NCBI GenBank assembly: GCA_030686995.1
Contig: CM060694.1
Coordinates: 92,347,844-92,411,843, forward strand
Length of the DNA: 64,000 bases
DNA from: Artemisia argyi
Taxonomy: Eukaryota; Streptophyta; Magnoliopsida; Asterales; Asteraceae
Direction of reading: 5' to 3'
Shown piece after piece: positions 1-12,001 of the stretch. The position numbers were made by a program, and so were the translations under genes. Position 1 is the first letter of the stretch. The number at the start of each line of letters is the position of its first letter. The notes beneath the pieces were generated by a model, which saw only the letters and a program-made list of their open reading frames with translations, ran no database searches and was not told the DNA's origin.

Positions 1-608
1 TGAGATTTTGGTGCAAGATTTTCAATGTGTGGACTTTGGGGGAGGTAGCCAATCGGCTGAAATAAAAGGAAAAGGGAGAGGGTGGGTGAATATTGTAAGA
101 TTTTGTAAGAAAATCTTGACTTTGGTGTAGGATTTAATTAGATATTATTAGTTTTAGAGGATATCGGGTACCGAGTTTGCTAGAAATAAATTTTAACGAA
201 GTTAACCGGGACATAATAAAGTCATAAAAATTGTGAAAATATGTTTGGTACAAGTATTGAGTGTTTGGGTGATTATTGTATAGTTTCTACGAAAACCGTC
301 GTAATTATATTTAATTTACGATACGAAATAAATAAATTTCCAAAATACCGGGTAAATTAATAATATAATTTATATATTATTAAAATGAATATAAAAATAT
401 ATTAGGATCATAGTCGAGAGCGTCGGACATGTTAATCACATTATTGGTTGCGTGTTAACGTTTATTTAAAATAAACATACGTAAAAAGTCAATTATACCA
501 AAAATAGTAATTGGAATATCCTACGAGTGGAATAGTATGCAAATGCTATTGTAATGATATTTAAGCCATTTCTAGTCCATATGAAGTGTCCCTACTGATG
601 ATTTCATA

Positions 609-703
609 AATTCGCAGCTAAACCTGACTGGTTACGCGAATGTGAATATTGACGATGCATGAATTCGCAGCTTAACCTGACCGATTACGCGAATTTAAAT
701 ATC
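609..703. repeat. Two-copy tandem repeat, period about 53 bp
   Basis: AATTCGCAGC(T/A)TAACCTGAC-like sequence followed by TTACGCGAAT occurs at 609-650 and again at 662-703, with a few differences. It lies inside the LTR fragment and is probably a local duplication of a U3 motif. Confidence 0.7.
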
Positions 704-734
704 CGTAAAATAAATTTTCGATGAAATGAATAAA

Positions 735-885
735 GTACATGAATAGTGTTTTCCTCCGGAAATGAATAGTGTCATATGAATAGTGAAATTTTTAAACGCT
801 CCTCGGAATCTCAAACTGACACCAAAAATGATGAATAGTGATTGGTGAATAGTAAATGATGAATAGTAACTTGTGAATAGAAATT
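735..885. repeat. TGAATAGTG motif array
   Basis: About seven copies of TGAATAGT(G/A) are scattered in 150 bp just before the end of the LTR fragment. A shorter array of the same motif (about four copies, 14244-14290) sits at the equivalent end of the LTR H2. Confidence 0.75.
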
Positions 886-913
886 TTCCAAGATGAAAAA
901 TGAAATTCCGACA

Positions 914-2568
914 TCTGAACAAGGAATCTGAAATTACGAGTTGTGACATTTCCATAAAACGACCATTATCAAAAATGTTTTCTAAGAAAGTAGTTGCTTC
1001 CAAATCGATTTCTAACATGGAACAGATTTCCTCAAACAACACTTTTAACACAAGTGCTGCAAGGGGATATCTTGATGATATTAAAACCAGAGTTGGGCAA
1101 CTTAAAACGAATTTAGAATCTAAAACGAGACTTAATGAGATGAACTGGAATTCCACAGTTCATTTACAGCTTAAAAAGATTCTTGAAAGTGAATTTGCTC
1201 CTTAAATAATAACATTCATGCTCGTGTAATTCATTTTGAACAAGCATTTTTGAAAGAAACAACTGACTTTGTCAAGGATCACAAATCCTTGATAAAGAAG
1301 GCTAATGAATCTTTTGCGCAAATCAATGTTTTGGAAAACCTAAATGATTCTCTCTTCGAAGCCGTTACGACTACTGATATTATGTCCATCATTTTACAAA
1401 CTTATTCTGTTCAAGACGATCAAAGACTGAGAGCTGAGACCTCCGCAATTGTTTCAAAATATGAAAATGCTCTTATTAAACTTGAAAAAGAAAATGTGTC
1501 ATATTTCAAACAACTTGATCAAAAAAGCAAAGAATGCAAGTATGACAAACTGTCGTATGAGCGTGCCTTCAAGAACATGAAAGAGCAAAATGATCTTTTG
1601 AGGGCTCAGCTTGAAAGTAAAAAAGAGAAGAGTGTGGATACTAATTTTTCAAAACCATCGAATTCGGAGAAACCAAATGTTTCAAACACGGTTCACAAAC
1701 CAAAAATGTCAATTTCACGGTTTGCTCCAAAAGTCGATGAGAAAAAGGATTTGACAAAACCAATCACTCCAACACCCTTGCCCAAGAAATGTGAAAATGA
1801 AAAGATTGTTGATAAAGGAAAAGCGGTTGTCGATACACCAAAAGTGATAGCACCTGGCCTTTTTAGGATTAGTCCCACTAATGCATCTGCCTCCACATCT
1901 AAGACAAATGCGTGCAAAAAGGATAATTCTAAAGAATCTAGTGATGCCAAAAAGGACAAAAATATAAATCCTAACGCGTGCGCCTTACCTTCTACAGGAT
2001 TAGAAAGCACCTCTAGGAGCAGCAGACTAGACAAGGAACAATAGAGTCTCGCCTGCCTCTACGAGTAGTAGCAAGAATAAATTTGAAGAAGTAGAAGAAT
2101 ACACTAGGAATTTATCGCTTTGTAATAATAGACATATTTCATCTGAATGTAATGTTGAAAGTACTGGTTCTAATGCATGTAATGACTCTTTTTGTTTAAT
2201 ATGCAAGAAATGTTTAATTAATGATGTTCATGATGAATGTGTTTCTAAAAATGTGAATGTTACGCCTGAACAGAAGTATGTTCCAAAAGGAACTAGTGCT
2301 AGATCTAGATCTATAGAAAGATTAGTTGCACGCTTTAGGTATACCACTAGTAGTCGAATGCCTAGGAACTACCTTAAGTATTGTATGTGGAAACCAACGG
2401 GTAGAGAATTCATTCTTCAGGATAGCAAATTGAAAGTTTTTCAAAATGGACAAGTATATACCTTCTATGAATGTGATTCGGATTTTACCCCTAACAAAAT
2501 GGAACCAAATTCAAAACGGTTTCCAAAGACAAACTCTTCTGTTCTTCGCAGGTTATCGAAATATGTCT
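914..2568 (+). pseudogene. gag: Element A Gag C-terminal region: coiled coil and Cys/His motif (broken)
   Basis: Three frames carry pieces of one protein. Residues from 914 to 1205 and 1206 to 2044 are rich in K, E, N and S, with heptad-like coiled-coil stretches, and a piece around 1830-1880 contains a VIAPGLFRI motif typical of this copia group. A later piece (about 2180-2600) has a C-x2-C pair (codons 2193 and 2202) and an H-D-E-C motif (2229-2240), then an M-W-K-P-T-G-R motif near 2385. Related copia proteins have this order between nucleocapsid and protease. The true CCHC knuckle and the Gag N-terminus are absent because of the H1 insertion. At least two frameshifts and a stop at 1204 break it, so no product is expected. 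Confidence 0.75.
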
Positions 2569-2569
2569 T

Positions 2570-3913
2570 TGGATTATCGACTCGGCTTGCTCCAAACACA
2601 TGACCGGGAATCTAAACCTGTTGATCAATTTTATCTGGAAATTCATGGGAACTGTACGCTTTGGAAATAATCATGTAGCAGCTATTCTGGGTTATGGAGA
2701 TCTTCGGTTTGGGAATTTTTTGATCACTCGAGTTTACTACGTCGAAGGGTTGGGACACAATTTGTTTTCAGTTGGGCAGTTTTGTGATGATGATTTAGAA
2801 GTTGCATTCAGGAGAAACACGGTTTTTATAAGAAATTTGGTTGGTGATTATCTCTTAACTGGTAATCGTGGTACAAACTTGTATGCTATCGACATCAACC
2901 AAATGGCTTCTACATCACCAATTTGTCTTATGACAAGGGCAACCGAAACTAAGTCTTGGCTATGGCATAGACGTTTATCCCATCTAAATTTCGACACCAT
3001 CAACAAGTTAGCCAAAGACAACATCGTCACCGGACTTCCTAAGTTCAAATACACCAAGGATCATCTTTGTCCATCATGCGAACAAGGAAAAAGAAAAAGA
3101 GCATCATATAAACCCAAAACCGTACCTAGTTCGGAAGCAAGGTTACATATGTTGCACATGGACTTATGTGGCCCAATGAGAGTTGAAAGCGTTAATGGAA
3201 AGAAGTATATTCTTGTTATTGTTGATGATTATTCAAGATATACATGGGTAAAGTTTCTGAGGTCAAAAGACGAAGCACCAAGTACCATCATCACCTTTCT
3301 GAAGCGTATCCAAGATCTACTTCAAGCTCCAGTAAGGATTGTAAGAACAGATAATGGCATAGAATTTACAAACCAGGAGTTAAGAACCTACTTTGAAGAT
3401 GTTGGAATCACACACCAAACATCAGTTGTTAGAACTCCACAGCAGAATGGGGTAGTTGAAAGAAGAAACCGAACTCTTGTGGAAGCTGCTCGCACAATGC
3501 TAATTTATTCTAGTGCACCACTATTCTTATGGGCTGATGCTGTTGCCACTGCTTGTTTCACTGAAAACCGATCCCTAGTACATCCAAGATTCAATAAAAC
3601 CCCACATGAGCTAGTGAACAACCGTAAACTTAACATCTCTTACATTCAAGTATTTGGCGCTTTGTGCTATCCGACGAATGACAGAGAAGATCTAGGAAAG
3701 TTAAAAGCTAAGGGTGATATTGGAATCTTCATTGGATATTCAGAAAACTCGAGGGCATTTAGGGTGTATAATAGAAGAACGAAAAGGATAATGGAGACGA
3801 TGAATGTGAAGTTTGACGAGATTTCACAGATGGCTTCTGAGAGACTCGCTCTAGAACCCGCGCTTAATCCGATGGCTTCTAATCAAAACAGATTAGGACC
3901 CGCACCAAACCAG
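2570..3913 (+). pseudogene. pol: Element A protease and integrase portion of Pol
   Basis: The frame is open from before W-I-I-D-S-A-C-S-K-H-M-T-G-N (2570-2611), the copia aspartic protease active-site block. The usual D-S-G is D-S-A here. Gag-pre-integrase follows (W-H-R-R-L-S-H about 2959, then C-P-S-C at 3069-3080, the HHCC zinc site), then the integrase core with D-L-C-G-P, D-N-G and the catalytic E of E-R-R-N-R. The frame ends at TAG 3914-3916, but the same frame continues into the reverse transcriptase part, so this is one premature stop in a single Gag-Pol polyprotein. The protein would process the polyprotein and insert the cDNA. Integrase residues look intact; overall the gene is dead. 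Confidence 0.9.
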
Positions 3914-3916
3914 TAG

Positions 3917-4915
3917 ACTTCTGGACACATCAGTTCAGGACTCATGCCTAAAGGAGCTCAATCAAGAAACACCGAAAAACCTTCAGAACAAGAAATGGAA
4001 AATTTCTTCGAGTTAATGTTTGATGAATACTGTGGTGGAACTTCGACTAATTCATCTCAATTACATTCTGCTGCACCCACTCAAAATCATCTACCACCAT
4101 CACAAGATGAATCTACTACAATCGAAGTTGAAGCACCAACTACCTCAACATCATCTACATCTACTCCAGCAACTCCAGTTATTGAATCTGTTCTACCAAT
4201 AGTTGATGAGCAAAATCAAAACATAAATTTTCAAGAAGAACCAACAAATAATTCAAACGATGTTGCGTTAGAAGAAGAAGAAGTATTTGAAAACCCGTTT
4301 GCAATAGACTCTGCTGAATCTTCTTCAAGGTTACAAGAACCATCTAACATACATATGTTCAACCCAAGGTACCCTTCTACGTTTCAATGGACAAAAGACC
4401 ACCCAATAGAACAAGTTATTGGTGAACCTTCAAAGACAGTTCAGACAAGGAGACAACTTGCCAATGATATTGAATTGTGCATTTACATGGCAGAAAACCC
4501 TTGGATAGAAGTAATGCAGGAGGAAATTCTTCAATACCAGTTACATGATAGTTGGGAACTTATTGAACGACCACTTGATATACGTGTTCTTGATCTCAAG
4601 TGGTTGTGGAAGAACAAACTGGATGAGGAAATGACTGTTATTCGCAACAAAGCTCGTCTCGTGGCTAAAGGATATCCACAAGAAGAAGGGATAGATTTCG
4701 AAAAATCATTCGCGCCTGTAGCTAGACTTGAAGCAGTCCGGATTTTCATAGCCTATGGAGCTCACAAAAACATCACAGTCTATCAGATGGACATTAAGAC
4801 AGTTTTCTTGAATGGAACTCTAAAAGAAGAAGTGTATGTGAGTCAGCCAGAGGATTCATCGACAAAGATCATCCAGACTACGTCTACAAGCTTAAGAAAG
4901 CCATTTATGGTTTAA
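3917..4915 (+). pseudogene. pol: Element A linker and N-terminal half of reverse transcriptase
   Basis: Same frame as the integrase upstream. A Ser/Thr/Pro/Glu-rich linker (to about 4340) leads to H-P-I-E-Q-V-I-G (about 4402), which precedes reverse transcriptase in copia elements. The reverse transcriptase fingers follow: W-L-W-K-N-K-L-D, then [19 protein letters not shown] and [13 protein letters not shown] one-base deletion at about 4852 (after Q-P-E) throws the frame into a stop at 4915; the correct frame resumes immediately in +1. Confidence 0.9.
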
Positions 4916-5982
4916 AACAAGCTCCAAGAGCGTGGTATGACCAACTACCATCTTTCTAGCTCAAAAAAAATTTCACCAAAGGAACGGTTGATGACACCTA
5001 GTTTATCAAAAAATTCAAAGATGACATTTTCATCGTTCAAATTTACATGGACGACATAATTTTTGGATCAACCAATCCTAACCATTCAATACATTTTGAA
5101 AATCTCATGAAAAGCAAATTTGAAATGTCCATGATGGGGGAACTAAAATTCTTTCTTTGTTTACAAATACATCAATCCCCTCGTGGTATTTTTATCAATC
5201 AAGATAAATATACAATAGAGATTTTGAAAAAACACGGAATGGAAAACTGTGATTCTGTTGGTACACCAATGGTCACTTCACCAAAAATAGGTGTTGATTT
5301 GTTTGGGAAACCCATCGATCCGAACAAATATCGGAGCATGATCGGTTCTCTCATGTACCTAACTACTAGTCGACCCGATATTCAATTTGCTGTTTGTTTA
5401 TTAGCACGGTTTCAGGCAAAGCCTACCGAACTTCACCTCAAAGAGGTTAAACGGATCTTTTGGTACCTACGAAGCACCATTAAAATGGGACTTTGGTATC
5501 CGAAGGATTCGGGGTTTAATCTAACAGCATTTTCAGATGCCGACAATGCCGGTGATCAAGTTTCAGCAAAGAGTACATCTGGTGGAGCACAATTTTTGGG
5601 TGAAAAGCTAGTAAGCTGGTCGTCAAAGAAACAGGATTGTACTGCGCTATCAACCGCTAAAGCCGAGTATGTGTCTCTATCTGCTTGTTGTGCCCAAGTT
5701 CTTTGGATGAGAACACAGCTCACAGATTATGGCTTTACTTTTGACATAATACCTATGTATTATGACTCAAAAAGTGCCATAGCCATCTCGTGCAATACCA
5801 TACAACACTCAAAGACGAAGCATATCAAAGTCCGCTACCATTTCATCAAAGAACATGTAGAAGAGGGTACAGTTGAATTATTTTTTGTTAAGACTGATTA
5901 TCAACTCGCCGATCTATTTACTAAAGCCCTTCCAAAAGAACGGTTTGACTATTTAGTTCGACGAATTGGCATGCGAAGCTGA
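4853..5982 (+). pseudogene. pol: Element A C-terminal reverse transcriptase and RNase H
   Basis: After the frameshift the frame reads [14 protein letters not shown], then meets TAG at 4957-4959 and TAG at 4999-5001. It continues with the catalytic Y-M-D-D (5044-5055; copia usually has YVDD) and runs open to 5982. RNase H hallmarks are present: S-D-A-D near 5535, S-K-K-Q-D-C, A-E-Y, and Y-D-S-K-S-A-I near 5760, ending with [15 protein letters not shown] and Q-L-A-D-L-F-T-K. The long open tail suggests moderate age. Function would be copying element RNA into cDNA. Confidence 0.92.
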
Positions 5983-8210
5983 TGAGTGCTCAAACACTCA
6001 TCATTTTTGGTCGAATCTGAGCTGCAAAACATTCAAAAACAATCAAAAAGTCATCAAAATACTGAAAATATTCCAAAATTGTGTTTTATATGTTTCTGAT
6101 TCAAAATGTTTAAAAATAGATTAAAAACGAACAAAGTTTGCATAATTGGCAATTTCAGTCCCCCAACTTTCAAAAATTGGCAAAAATAGTCCCTGAGCAC
6201 TTATTTTAAAAGAAAAGTCAGCAAAGGTCCTTTTGAAACCATAGATTTGGTTCTATTCATCACTCATGGTTCTTTGGGATTCACTTGTAAGTTATTTGTC
6301 CCACTTTCTTATGCATAATCTGCCATACTTACTTAAAATTGTTATTTTTTGTTTATTTCAGTTCACTCAAGCTTAATTAATGTTAGTGTAAGTTAGTTTA
6401 GTGGTTTCTAGGCTTAATTTAGATAGTTGCTTGATAATTCTCTGTTGTGGTAACTCCTATTAGGTATAGTGAGTTCATTTTAGTAATAAAATCTAATGTT
6501 TGTTCACAAGAAAGTCAAACTCACCCTTGAATCCATTTTGCTTGTTCATTGTGGGATTTTTTAGAATCCATAAACCTCAAAATCAGTTTAATAGTTGCTA
6601 AGCTTGTTTTATCTAGGTTTAGTATAGCTTATTACTACTTATTGAGTCATTAGATTCAGCTTAAACTTCACCAAAGTCAACTAGTTCCATATTTCATAAA
6701 GTCAAAATTTCAGTTAGACAAATTTTTGAATAAACTTGTTGATTTTCTCTAGGATTTAATGTTAGATTTCAATACTTGTCCTTTTAGATTATTAATATTT
6801 TGCTGCTCATTTTCATCAGGTTATTTTTAGTTATTTTATTTAAGTTAGTTAAATTGCTTATTTATGCTTTTCTTTTAGCCTGTTTGCTAAACTTGTGCCC
6901 TGTGTCATGGAATCCAGTTTCACAAGCCCATTTTCCCAAACTTGCACAGTGCTCAATAGTTGAGATTATTGTGTGTAGATTGGCTTTTTGGAGAGCCCTT
7001 ATGGCTAGCTACATGTTCCTATTCTTAATTTTCATTTGTGAGCTTATTTGATAAGCTTATTTTAGCCCTAAAGAGCCCTGCAGTCCACCGTGTTTTCCAG
7101 TGTAGTTTGATTTTGCTTATTTCTCATTTGTGGCTTGTTCAGTACCTTTTTCTTTTTGTTATAGCTTATTCCCAGTTTAATCAACTTGCTTATATCCTAT
7201 TTAACCTTTGGTTCAGTCTAGATAGCTTGACATTAGCTTTTTCACTTTCAAAATCTCACTTGTAGCTTATTTTGTTAACTGTTGAGCCCATAAGCTCTTA
7301 CAGTGCTTATTTTGCTTATTTAAAAAGTTTGTGTTTCTTAAAGTTTGTTATTTTGATTGTTAAAATGTTTTTGTAAAAGAAAAATTAAAAAATAAAGTTT
7401 TTGTAAAAAATTGCCAATAGCCAGATTCGAACTTGGGACCTCTAGCTTTGACTGGTCAAAACTAGTCCAACGTTGTGCACCATCTGGGCTATAGTCATCT
7501 TAGTGTTATTTGTTTTCTCTTTTATTTATATAGTACCAGTAGTTCATTTAAGCTTATTAAGCTTATACAGCTTATTTTTTGGCTTATTTATAAGCTTTTC
7601 TACCTTTTTATATTTTTACTAGTTTTGTTATACTACTAAGTATTTTTAGAATAAATTTTATAATTTTCACTGTTCATTAAGTATTTTTAATAATTTAAAT
7701 TAGTTTTATTAGTTAATAATTAGTTTTTAATTATTAATAATAAAATAAAAAGTCAAAAAAATATTTTTCTTTTTCTCAAAATTTTCTTTTATCATTTTTA
7801 ATTTAGGAAAATTATTTTCAAGACCGTAGGATTAGTATAGCTTAAAATTCACGTTTTATTTTGCACACTCGCGTTTTATTTAAATAAGTTTTACGTTTTT
7901 AAATTTAGATTACGTTAGTAAAAGTAGTTTGTAAAATAAAATCAAAGAAAACCAAAAATAAAAAAAGTGATAGCTTCTATTTAAGCCCCTTTGGCTTATT
8001 TTTTTGCTTATCTTTAAGCAAACTCTAATTTTAAATTTTTAGATTACGTTTTAGGTTAAGTAGGTTTCACGTTATTGTTAATATAGTTTGTTTAAATCGT
8101 TCTCATTCGTATTTCCTTAGTGTAATCATTCAAAACCTTATATACCTTTTCCTGTCCAAATTCACCCGATCACAAATCCCGTTTTGATTTCCATCACACC
8201 TCGTCGGGAC
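5983..8210 (+). other. Element A post-pol non-coding region with GCTTAT/TAAGCTTA array
   Basis: No credible protein. Between about 6620 and 8030 there are at least fifteen copies of GCTTAT, several within the palindrome (A)TAAGCTTA(T), for example 7051-7060 and 7548-7572. The rest is AT-rich. This is the same position, after pol and before the extra-ORF zone, in which element I carries its TTACGCGTAA cluster (50915-51430). Confidence 0.6.
7411..7500 (-). other. tRNA-derived relic (box A and box B like)
   Basis: On the minus strand TAGCCCAGATGG (7480-7491) fits a box A and AAGTTCGAATC (7424-7434) fits a box B with a T-loop. Ends AATAGCC.AGAT and ATCTGGGCTAT can pair as a terminal stem. Spacing is long and stems are imperfect, so this is a tRNA pseudogene or a SINE-like head, not a working tRNA. 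Confidence 0.35.
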
Positions 8211-8363
8211 ATGACGACCCGAGAAACCCCTATACTTCCACGGAGATTGATTCTAGGCAGTTTGACCTTGTTGACCATTCACCTGGTCAATTTAGTTGAC
8301 CGTTTGGAGCCAATCAGAAGCCTAACTCCTGAGGAGCTAGAAAGTCTTCTCGAATCTTCTTGA
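8211..8363 (+). CDS. Small 50-residue ORF of unknown function
   Basis: ATG at 8211 to TGA at 8361. The product starts M-T-T-R-E-T-P, has a hydrophobic middle (L-I-L-G-S-L-T-L-L-T-I-H-L-V-N-L-V) that could be one weak membrane helix, and ends L-T-P-E-E-L-E-S-L-L-E-S-S. It sits between pol and the conserved 3' block of element A, the place where elements I and B hold their extra ORFs. It could be the remnant start of such an ORF or chance; I recognise no family. Confidence 0.25.
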   Translation: MTTRETPILPRRLILGSLTLLTIHLVNLVDRLEPIRSLTPEELESLLESS

Positions 8364-8939
8364 AAAATGTTTTCAAAATCGCTTGCTGTAAATATTTTTG
8401 AAAAAAAAAATACAAAATTTGAAAAACCAACAAAAAGAAAATACAAAAATATAAAATTTTCAAAAAATACAAAAACAATATAAAATCAAAAAAATTCAAA
8501 AATATTCTTCTCACGACATGTCTCTTGTATAAATCAATATTCTGTAAGTTTCTAGAAATGTCATTCAACAATGATACGGATATGTACAGATGCTTGAACG
8601 GGAGTTCTTTTTTATGTTTTTCTAAAACATGTCCTTTCTCAAAAGTTTCTTCACAATGGCTTTTATATACCTCAGTACGAAACCCATGCTTCAAAGTGAA
8701 ATCTTTTCAAAACATGGGTCCGGGTATTATAACTTGAAAAGATTTCAAATAAGGACCCTAATGATGACTTCTGATTATTTCTAATCAAGGACTCGTATTT
8801 TCAAGGACGAAATCTTTTTCAAAAGTTCGAGTCTAAACAAACGAAAAAGACTTCAAATAAAAACTCGTTTTCAAAACAGAATTCTTGAGCACTTTTTCAA
8901 GATTGTTCAAAAGATTTCTCAAAATCTCTCAAAACTAGT
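8364..8939 (+). other. AT-rich non-coding stretch of element A
   Basis: Runs of A and T, with scattered CTTTTCAAAA-like segments in the second half. I see no gene. Confidence 0.5.
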
Positions 8940-10783
8940 GCTCAAGATAACTCCCTCCAAACCCTTAATTGATTTTAAAATGAGCTATCATTTAGGGGGA
9001 GTACAAAAACAAAAATGTTCTGAATTCATGCAAAAACAAATTTGTCTTTCTCTCCAAAAGCTTTTTCTTAATCAGTTGATATAAAAAATATCACGAAATG
9101 CTATTTTTGAGGGGGAAAAGACATGATTAAAATGTGATCTAAAAGTGATTAATGATTGTGGTTGAATCTCAAAAGAGCTCGACTCAGATAGTATTAATGA
9201 ATTGACGAAGCTTAAAATGTCAGTAATCGAAAAGACTTGTCCTAGACGGGTAATAATTTCAAGCTTGTCTAACTAGTGATGTAAGCGTGTCTCGAATAGG
9301 ACTCGTCTAAGTAGAATGTACCATATCGAGAGACTTTCTTTGGACTTGACCAGGACGGGTAATAATTTCAAGCTAGTCTAACTGGTGATGTAAGCATGTC
9401 TCGAATCGGTCATGTTCACTGAAAGTGGATCAATTCAAAAAGTTAAAACTCCTCCACATGTACAAATTTCTTAAATAATACATGAGCACATGTGAAGGGG
9501 GAGTCCTTCAAAAGAAACCAAAACTCTCAAAGTGTTAACGAAGATGTTTAATAATCATAAACACTTTGAGAGATTTTCAAATGAATGGTTTTATGGCAAC
9601 AATAGGATAGTCATGAAGTTATAAGGTGACTAAGGTTAGAAAAAACCGTCCTATGATCCTCCAGAGCAGGAGGGATCTACCCAAGGACAAATCGAATGGA
9701 TTAGAGTTAGAAGTCCTTAGGTATGATTGAAAAAAAGGAGAAAGAAGGGGTTGAAGAATTAAAAAGAAAAGTTATGAAAAAGGGTGAAAAGAAATAGCCC
9801 TCCATATGTTCAACCTTAGGGTAGACACCGGGTTCAATTCGTATGCTACTGGTTGTTGCTAAGGTGACACCGGTATTGAAGATAAAAACGTCATGGACCC
9901 AGTGACGCACTGCACTAAACCTTCTTAACCACTCAAGTTCTCTTAAAAGAGCTTGTTTCATTCTCACGGGGAACCGGTGTAATCTATCAACCTGTCTCTT
10001 AGAGATGGTTGATATTTAAGCAGGAGACATCTCCCTAATCTCCGCATAGGAAACCAAATGTGCACTTATAGAGTCTAGAGCCCCGAGATTCATCAAAAGA
10101 TCTCATAGGAACACATGATATTTTTACACTGGTTGTTCAACATTTAGGACACCAGATGTAAAATTAAGAGTCCTACGCAGATCTTAGCAATCTGCCAGAA
10201 CGTTTATGAGAGGATTTACTTATGTATTTTCTCAATGATTGAACGAAAATTCTAGCCAGGGTCAACATTAAGCAGCCATGACAGCAGGTCACTTCGGTAA
10301 TTCTTTATGGGTTACGCTTAGTGTTCGCGGTGGTTTCAAATGGTCTACAGTCGTGGAGTGATCCCCAGCGACTCACCCATTCGTTGAGCTACTTAGTAGG
10401 TCTCGTAAGCTCCCTCAGGAGTATCCAAAATGGGAACGGCCTTGGTAAGTGTTAGAAGGAGTCTTCACACTATGCTGTTGATGATCTCTAATTCCTTTCC
10501 TGTAAGAAGCGGTTGTTTAATGCTAACTGTTTACCTGCAGCTATACATCATCTCCATGGCGAAGGATTCCACATGCTCATACATGCATCTCGAAGTCAAA
10601 GGAAAGTTCTCACAAAGATCAAAGCAAAGAAAGGTTCAAAGAAAGATTCTATGCAATGTGAAAGAATCTACAGAAATAAAGTGACAAAGATCTGTGTGAA
10701 AGAACGGGAACAACAAATGCATGTATCACAAAGACTGAAGATGTATGAGCATGTTGGATTGGCAGACAACCACCACAGATGCA
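8940..10783 (+). other. Conserved non-coding 3' block of element A
   Basis: No long ORF on the plus strand, yet the block matches the inverted 44340-46240 of element I. Around 9887-10030 I count about 130 matches in 145 bases, much better than the pol genes of the two elements. It contains polypurine stretches (about 8994-9002, 9110-9118, 9498-9506), a tandem pair with CGGGTAATAATTTCAAGC (9241-9300 and 9349-9410), and a possible intron-like pair GGTAAGT (about 10444) and CTGCAG (about 10540). Function unknown; RNA structure, packaging or dimerisation are possibilities. Confidence 0.65.
9241..9410 (+). repeat. Two-copy repeat with CGGGTAATAATTTC, period about 109 bp
   Basis: The segment CGGGTAATAATTTCAAGC...TCTAACT(A/G)GTGATGTAAGC(G/A)TGTCTCGAAT occurs twice. 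Element I keeps the same duplication in inverted orientation (about 45730-45945), so it predates the split of the two elements. Confidence 0.75.
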
Positions 10784-11903
10784 TGTAACACCCCCAATTC
10801 AATGATGCAGCGGAATTCAAACTGGGTGTTACTCGATGGCACAACAGTCATAATAATTGAAAACGATCTCTAATTGAGTCGTTTTAAAAGATTTATCATT
10901 CAAATTATATAAATATCAGAGATGACAAAATGAGGTCCTAGATGGTTCCATGTTTACAATTCACATTAAATGAGTTTTCGAATGATAATAAAATTTATAG
11001 CCCTCTTGAATATCCGTGCGCCTCCGTGCCATCCTTGATCATCATGGACCTGAAATACATGCTTAAGAGGTCAACACAAAGGTTGAGTGAAATTCATAGA
11101 GTTTATTAAATGATTGAACACAATATGTTGGTAGTATGAGTTAATTAGACTTACACCAATGGTTGGAAAACAAAACAAATATTATTATACTAAGCTCATG
11201 ACACCAAAACGTTAACGGGTACCAATATCAATCGGCGGAGTTATCCCGGTAGGTACTTTGCTGTCATACCTAAATCTCAAATATAGTGCATTTGATTGAA
11301 CTTAGTCAATACAAATGGGATTCGTCAATCCCAATAGGCCTATTCACAATACTCGCGCTCACTATTACTAGTGATTAAATGGTTCATAATAAGGGATATT
11401 GGATTTGGCAAGAATGGTACTTAGTAATAATAAAACAATCAGGTAGCATACAATTTCAAAGCATTGTGTTCGGTTTAAAATAGCATGTATTCCCCCCAAG
11501 GGTTTGTAAAACAATTAAGTAATGGAAAGTGGGGCTATGAACTCACCTTAAGTTATATAACAAGTAGTGAATGTGATGGTCGAATCGCGAAGGTTTCTAC
11601 GAGCAACCTATAATAGAATGTTGCGACTTAGGATTGGAGTAAAGAATATTAAGAATTGCCTATATATGTCTTTCATTTAGTCCATGATGTAGTACTTAGT
11701 ACAGTGTAAGTCTTTGAAAAGAAATGGTTTATGAAACATGTATAGTTTATATATCGCTTACTACCGTTCGGGCCGACATAATTCAGAGGTCAGGTAGTAA
11801 ACGTTTGAGGAGCCAGGACACTTTAATTCGTAAATCCACAACTCATCTCGACGGCTTACTTAATGAACCCCTCACATGAGGCTCCCTACTATTGTAGTAT
11901 TTG

Positions 11904-12001
<98 letters not shown>

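Larger units (their letters stand above)
1..913 (+). mobile_element. 3' part of a Ty3/gypsy-like LTR (H1), cut by window start
   Basis: No coding sequence. The stretch is AT-rich and ends in a run of TGAATAGTG motifs followed by ...CCGACA, after which element A gag coding begins abruptly. The LTR at 10784-14324 ends with the same TGAATAGTG style, so I read this as the right end of a related LTR inserted in element A gag. The left end and target duplication lie outside the window. The superfamily is inferred from the LTR style only. Confidence 0.5.

Noticed and set aside
1693..2034. 113-codon minus-strand reading opposite the A coiled coil
   Set aside because: It is the antisense shadow of a K/E/S-rich coding region.
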